Part shown: one piece after another, positions 62,702 to 64,000 of the stretch
Position numbering within the stretch: the stretch's first letter is position 1
How the letters are laid out: each line of letters starts with the position of its first letter
Assembly (NCBI GenBank): GCA_963766345.1
Contig: CAVXZL010000009.1
Location: 1-64,000 of the forward strand
Length of the DNA: 64,000 nucleotides
DNA from: DASVFB01 sp963766345
Lineage (GTDB): Bacteria > Actinomycetota > Thermoleophilia > Gaiellales > Gaiellaceae
Direction of reading: 5' to 3'
Position numbers and translations under genes: made by a program
Notes under the pieces: model-generated
The model's database searches: none
What the model was told of the DNA's origin: nothing
The model's input: only the letters and a program-made list of their open reading frames with translations

Positions 62702-63676
62702 TTATTCCTCCCCGCGCAGGTTGAGGCCGTGCGCCTGGAGCGTCTCCTTGACTTCCTCGATCGACTTCTTGCCGAAGTTCGGGATCGCGGCGAGCTCGTT
62801 CTCGCTCTTCGTCACGAGGTCGCCGATCGTCTCGATGCCGACGCGCTTGAGGCAGTTGTACGAGCGGACGCCGAGCTCGAGCTCCTCGATCGGGAAGTTC
62901 TCCATCCCGTGCGCGAGGGACTCGGTCGGGCCGCCGCCGTCGGCGGGCGTCTGCTGCACGTCGCCGCGCTGCCAGACGTCGATGTCGGTGAAGATCGCGA
63001 GCTGCCGGATGAGGATCTCCGAGGCCTGCGCGATCGCCTCCTTCGGATCGATCGTGCCGTCGGTCGTCACGTCGAGGCGCAGCTTGTCGTAGTCCGTCCG
63101 CTGCCCGACGCGCGCCGCTTCGACGTCGTACGAGACGCGGCGAACCGGCGAGAAGATGGCGTCGATCGGGATGACGCCGATCGTCGTCTCCGACCCTCGC
63201 GAGAGGTCCGTCGGCGCGTAGCCGCGGCCGCGGCCGATCGTCAGCGTCATCTCGAGCCGCCCGCGATCGGAGAGGTGCGCGAGCACGAGCTCCGGGTTGA
63301 GGATCTCGAGGTCGGCGGGCGCCTCGATGTCGCCGGCCGTGACCTCGCCGGCGCCGCGCGCCGACATCCGCACTTCGATCTCCGGCGACTCGCCGTGCAG
63401 CACGCAGATCATGCTCTTGAGGTTGAGGATGATGTCCGTGACGTCCTCGCGGACGCCCGGGATCGTCGTGAACTCGTGCGACACGCCCTCGATCTTCACC
63501 GAGGTCACGGCGGCGCCCTCGAGCGACGAGAGCAGCACGCGGCGCAGCGAATTCCCGAACGTGTAACCGAAACCGCGATCGAGCGGCTCGATCACGAAGA
63601 CTCCGCGGTCCTCGTCCACCTCCTCGTGGACGATCTTCGGAATCTGGAACTCCATCAGGCTGGTCCTGGTTGCCAA
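62702..63676 (-). CDS. rpoA: RNA polymerase alpha subunit
   Basis: The protein has 324 residues. The N-terminal assembly domain contains RGFGYTFGNSLRRVLLSSLEG and SVKIEGVSHEF. The C-terminal domain has LELGVRSYNCLKRVGIETIGDLV, which binds UP-elements and activators. TTG 63676 has AAGGA 5 nt upstream and is used here. ATG 63655 (MEFQIPKI) is also possible. The order rpsD-rpoA-rplQ is standard. Confidence 0.96.
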   Translation of the reverse strand: MATRTSLMEFQIPKIVHEEVDEDRGVFVIEPLDRGFGYTFGNSLRRVLLSSLEGAAVTSVKIEGVSHEFTTIPGVREDVTDIILNLKSMICVLHGESPEIEVRMSARGAGEVTAGDIEAPADLEILNPELVLAHLSDRGRLEMTLTIGRGRGYAPTDLSRGSETTIGVIPIDAIFSPVRRVSYDVEAARVGQRTDYDKLRLDVTTDGTIDPKEAIAQASEILIRQLAIFTDIDVWQRGDVQQTPADGGGPTESLAHGMENFPIEELELGVRSYNCLKRVGIETIGDLVTKSENELAAIPNFGKKSIEEVKETLQAHGLNLRGEE

Positions 63677-63700
63677 AGCGATCCTTTCTCCCTTGCTTCC

Positions 63701-64000
63701 TTACTTGCTGTAGAGCTCGACGATCAATGACTCCTGAACGGGCGTGTCGATCTCGTCCCGCTCGGGCCACTTGAGAATCTTTCCGGTCAGGTTGTCGTGG
63801 TCGGCCTGGAGCCACGGCGCCACCGAGGCGGTGAGGTCCGTCGCGTCGCGGACGACCGTCTCGGCCGACGAGCCGGGCGCGATCGTGACGATGTCGTTCG
63901 GCCGCACCTGGTAGCTCGGAATGTTGACCCGCCTCGCGTTGACGTGGAAATGTCCGTGGCGCACGAGCTGCCGCGCCTGCGCGCGCGAGGCGGCGAAGCC
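63701..64000 (-). CDS. rpsD: 30S ribosomal protein S4, C-terminal part
   Basis: The gene runs past the window end. From base 64000 the frame reads GFAASRAQARQLVRHGHFHV, then VNARRVNIPSYQVRPNDIV, the S4 RNA-binding domain, and the C-terminal SLIVELYSK. S4 nucleates 16S rRNA assembly. The stop TAA at 63703-63701 lies 24 bp before rpoA. The N-terminal part is not visible. Confidence 0.95.
   Translation of the reverse strand, partial: GFAASRAQARQLVRHGHFHVNARRVNIPSYQVRPNDIVTIAPGSSAETVVRDATDLTASVAPWLQADHDNLTGKILKWPERDEIDTPVQESLIVELYSK

Overview
The window is about 70% GC, gene-dense and free of phage or IS elements. It looks like a chromosomal segment of a high-GC Gram-positive bacterium, most likely an actinobacterium of the class Thermoleophilia (Gaiellales/Solirubrobacterales-like). 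Reasons: a DUF2469-type protein (an actinobacterial family), a bacterial Ku homologue, many GTG/TTG starts, apparently leaderless genes with a TANNNT box 6-7 nt before the start, and an rpsD-rpoA-rplQ...truA order. The class assignment is an inference.

Layout. 1-4.3 kb: the 5' end of clpC, two sugar-nucleotide epimerases, a secreted collagen-like/lamin-tail protein and a CAP-domain secreted protein. 4.3-10.4 kb: housekeeping genes greA-(stand-alone Clp_N)-lysS, dusB-yqgE, coaX and folK-DUF2469. 10.4-15.2 kb: a subtilisin-like protease lies on the plus strand between folB and folK of the minus-strand ftsH-folP-folB...folK group. ftsH carries a one-base frameshift. 15.2-22.5 kb: hpt-tilS-(60-aa ORF)-phosphatase, an FMN oxidase/aldo-keto reductase/GNAT run, a nucleoside phosphorylase, a lipid kinase and several small genes. 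22.5-32.9 kb: Sir2, HAD, thioesterase, VanW-type cell-wall protein, SDR, two acyl-CoA dehydrogenases and an unusual esterase-esterase-ATP-grasp operon beside a near-perfect palindromic operator. 33-44.2 kb: an RHH regulator, a decayed MFS gene, a P-loop kinase, cupin, transporters, a CoA-transferase, a BNR-repeat protein, a membrane flippase-like protein, the SPFH/NfeD pair and DoxX. 44.2-53.6 kb: tRNA-Pro, ssb, Nif3-like, a hydrolase, a short transcribed leader with an intrinsic terminator before a small HTH gene, a metalloprotease, ku, a frameshifted acyl-CoA synthetase, two divergent coiled-coil cell-wall proteins (NlpC/P60 and 3D domain) and an orphan LuxR-type regulator. 53.6-64 kb: dacB (frameshifted), ligA, HAD, truA, a VIT-like transporter, MMPL, a Kelch protein, then rplQ, rpoA and the 3' part of rpsD.

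How the parts fit. Cell-wall remodelling is a theme (VanW, NlpC/P60, 3D-domain protein, DacB, CAP, MMPL). Lipid and acyl-CoA metabolism is the second (two acyl-CoA dehydrogenases, CoA transferase, thioesterase, acyl-CoA synthetase, DAG-kinase-like protein). Translational coupling through ATGA/GTGA/TGATG overlaps is very common and supports several tiny genes. Three conserved genes each carry a single inserted base, which smells of consensus error in the assembly. Three other genes have no ATG/GTG/TTG start and seem to use ATA or CTG. The best candidate for an undescribed system is the esterase-esterase-ATP-grasp operon at 28.5-31.6 kb.
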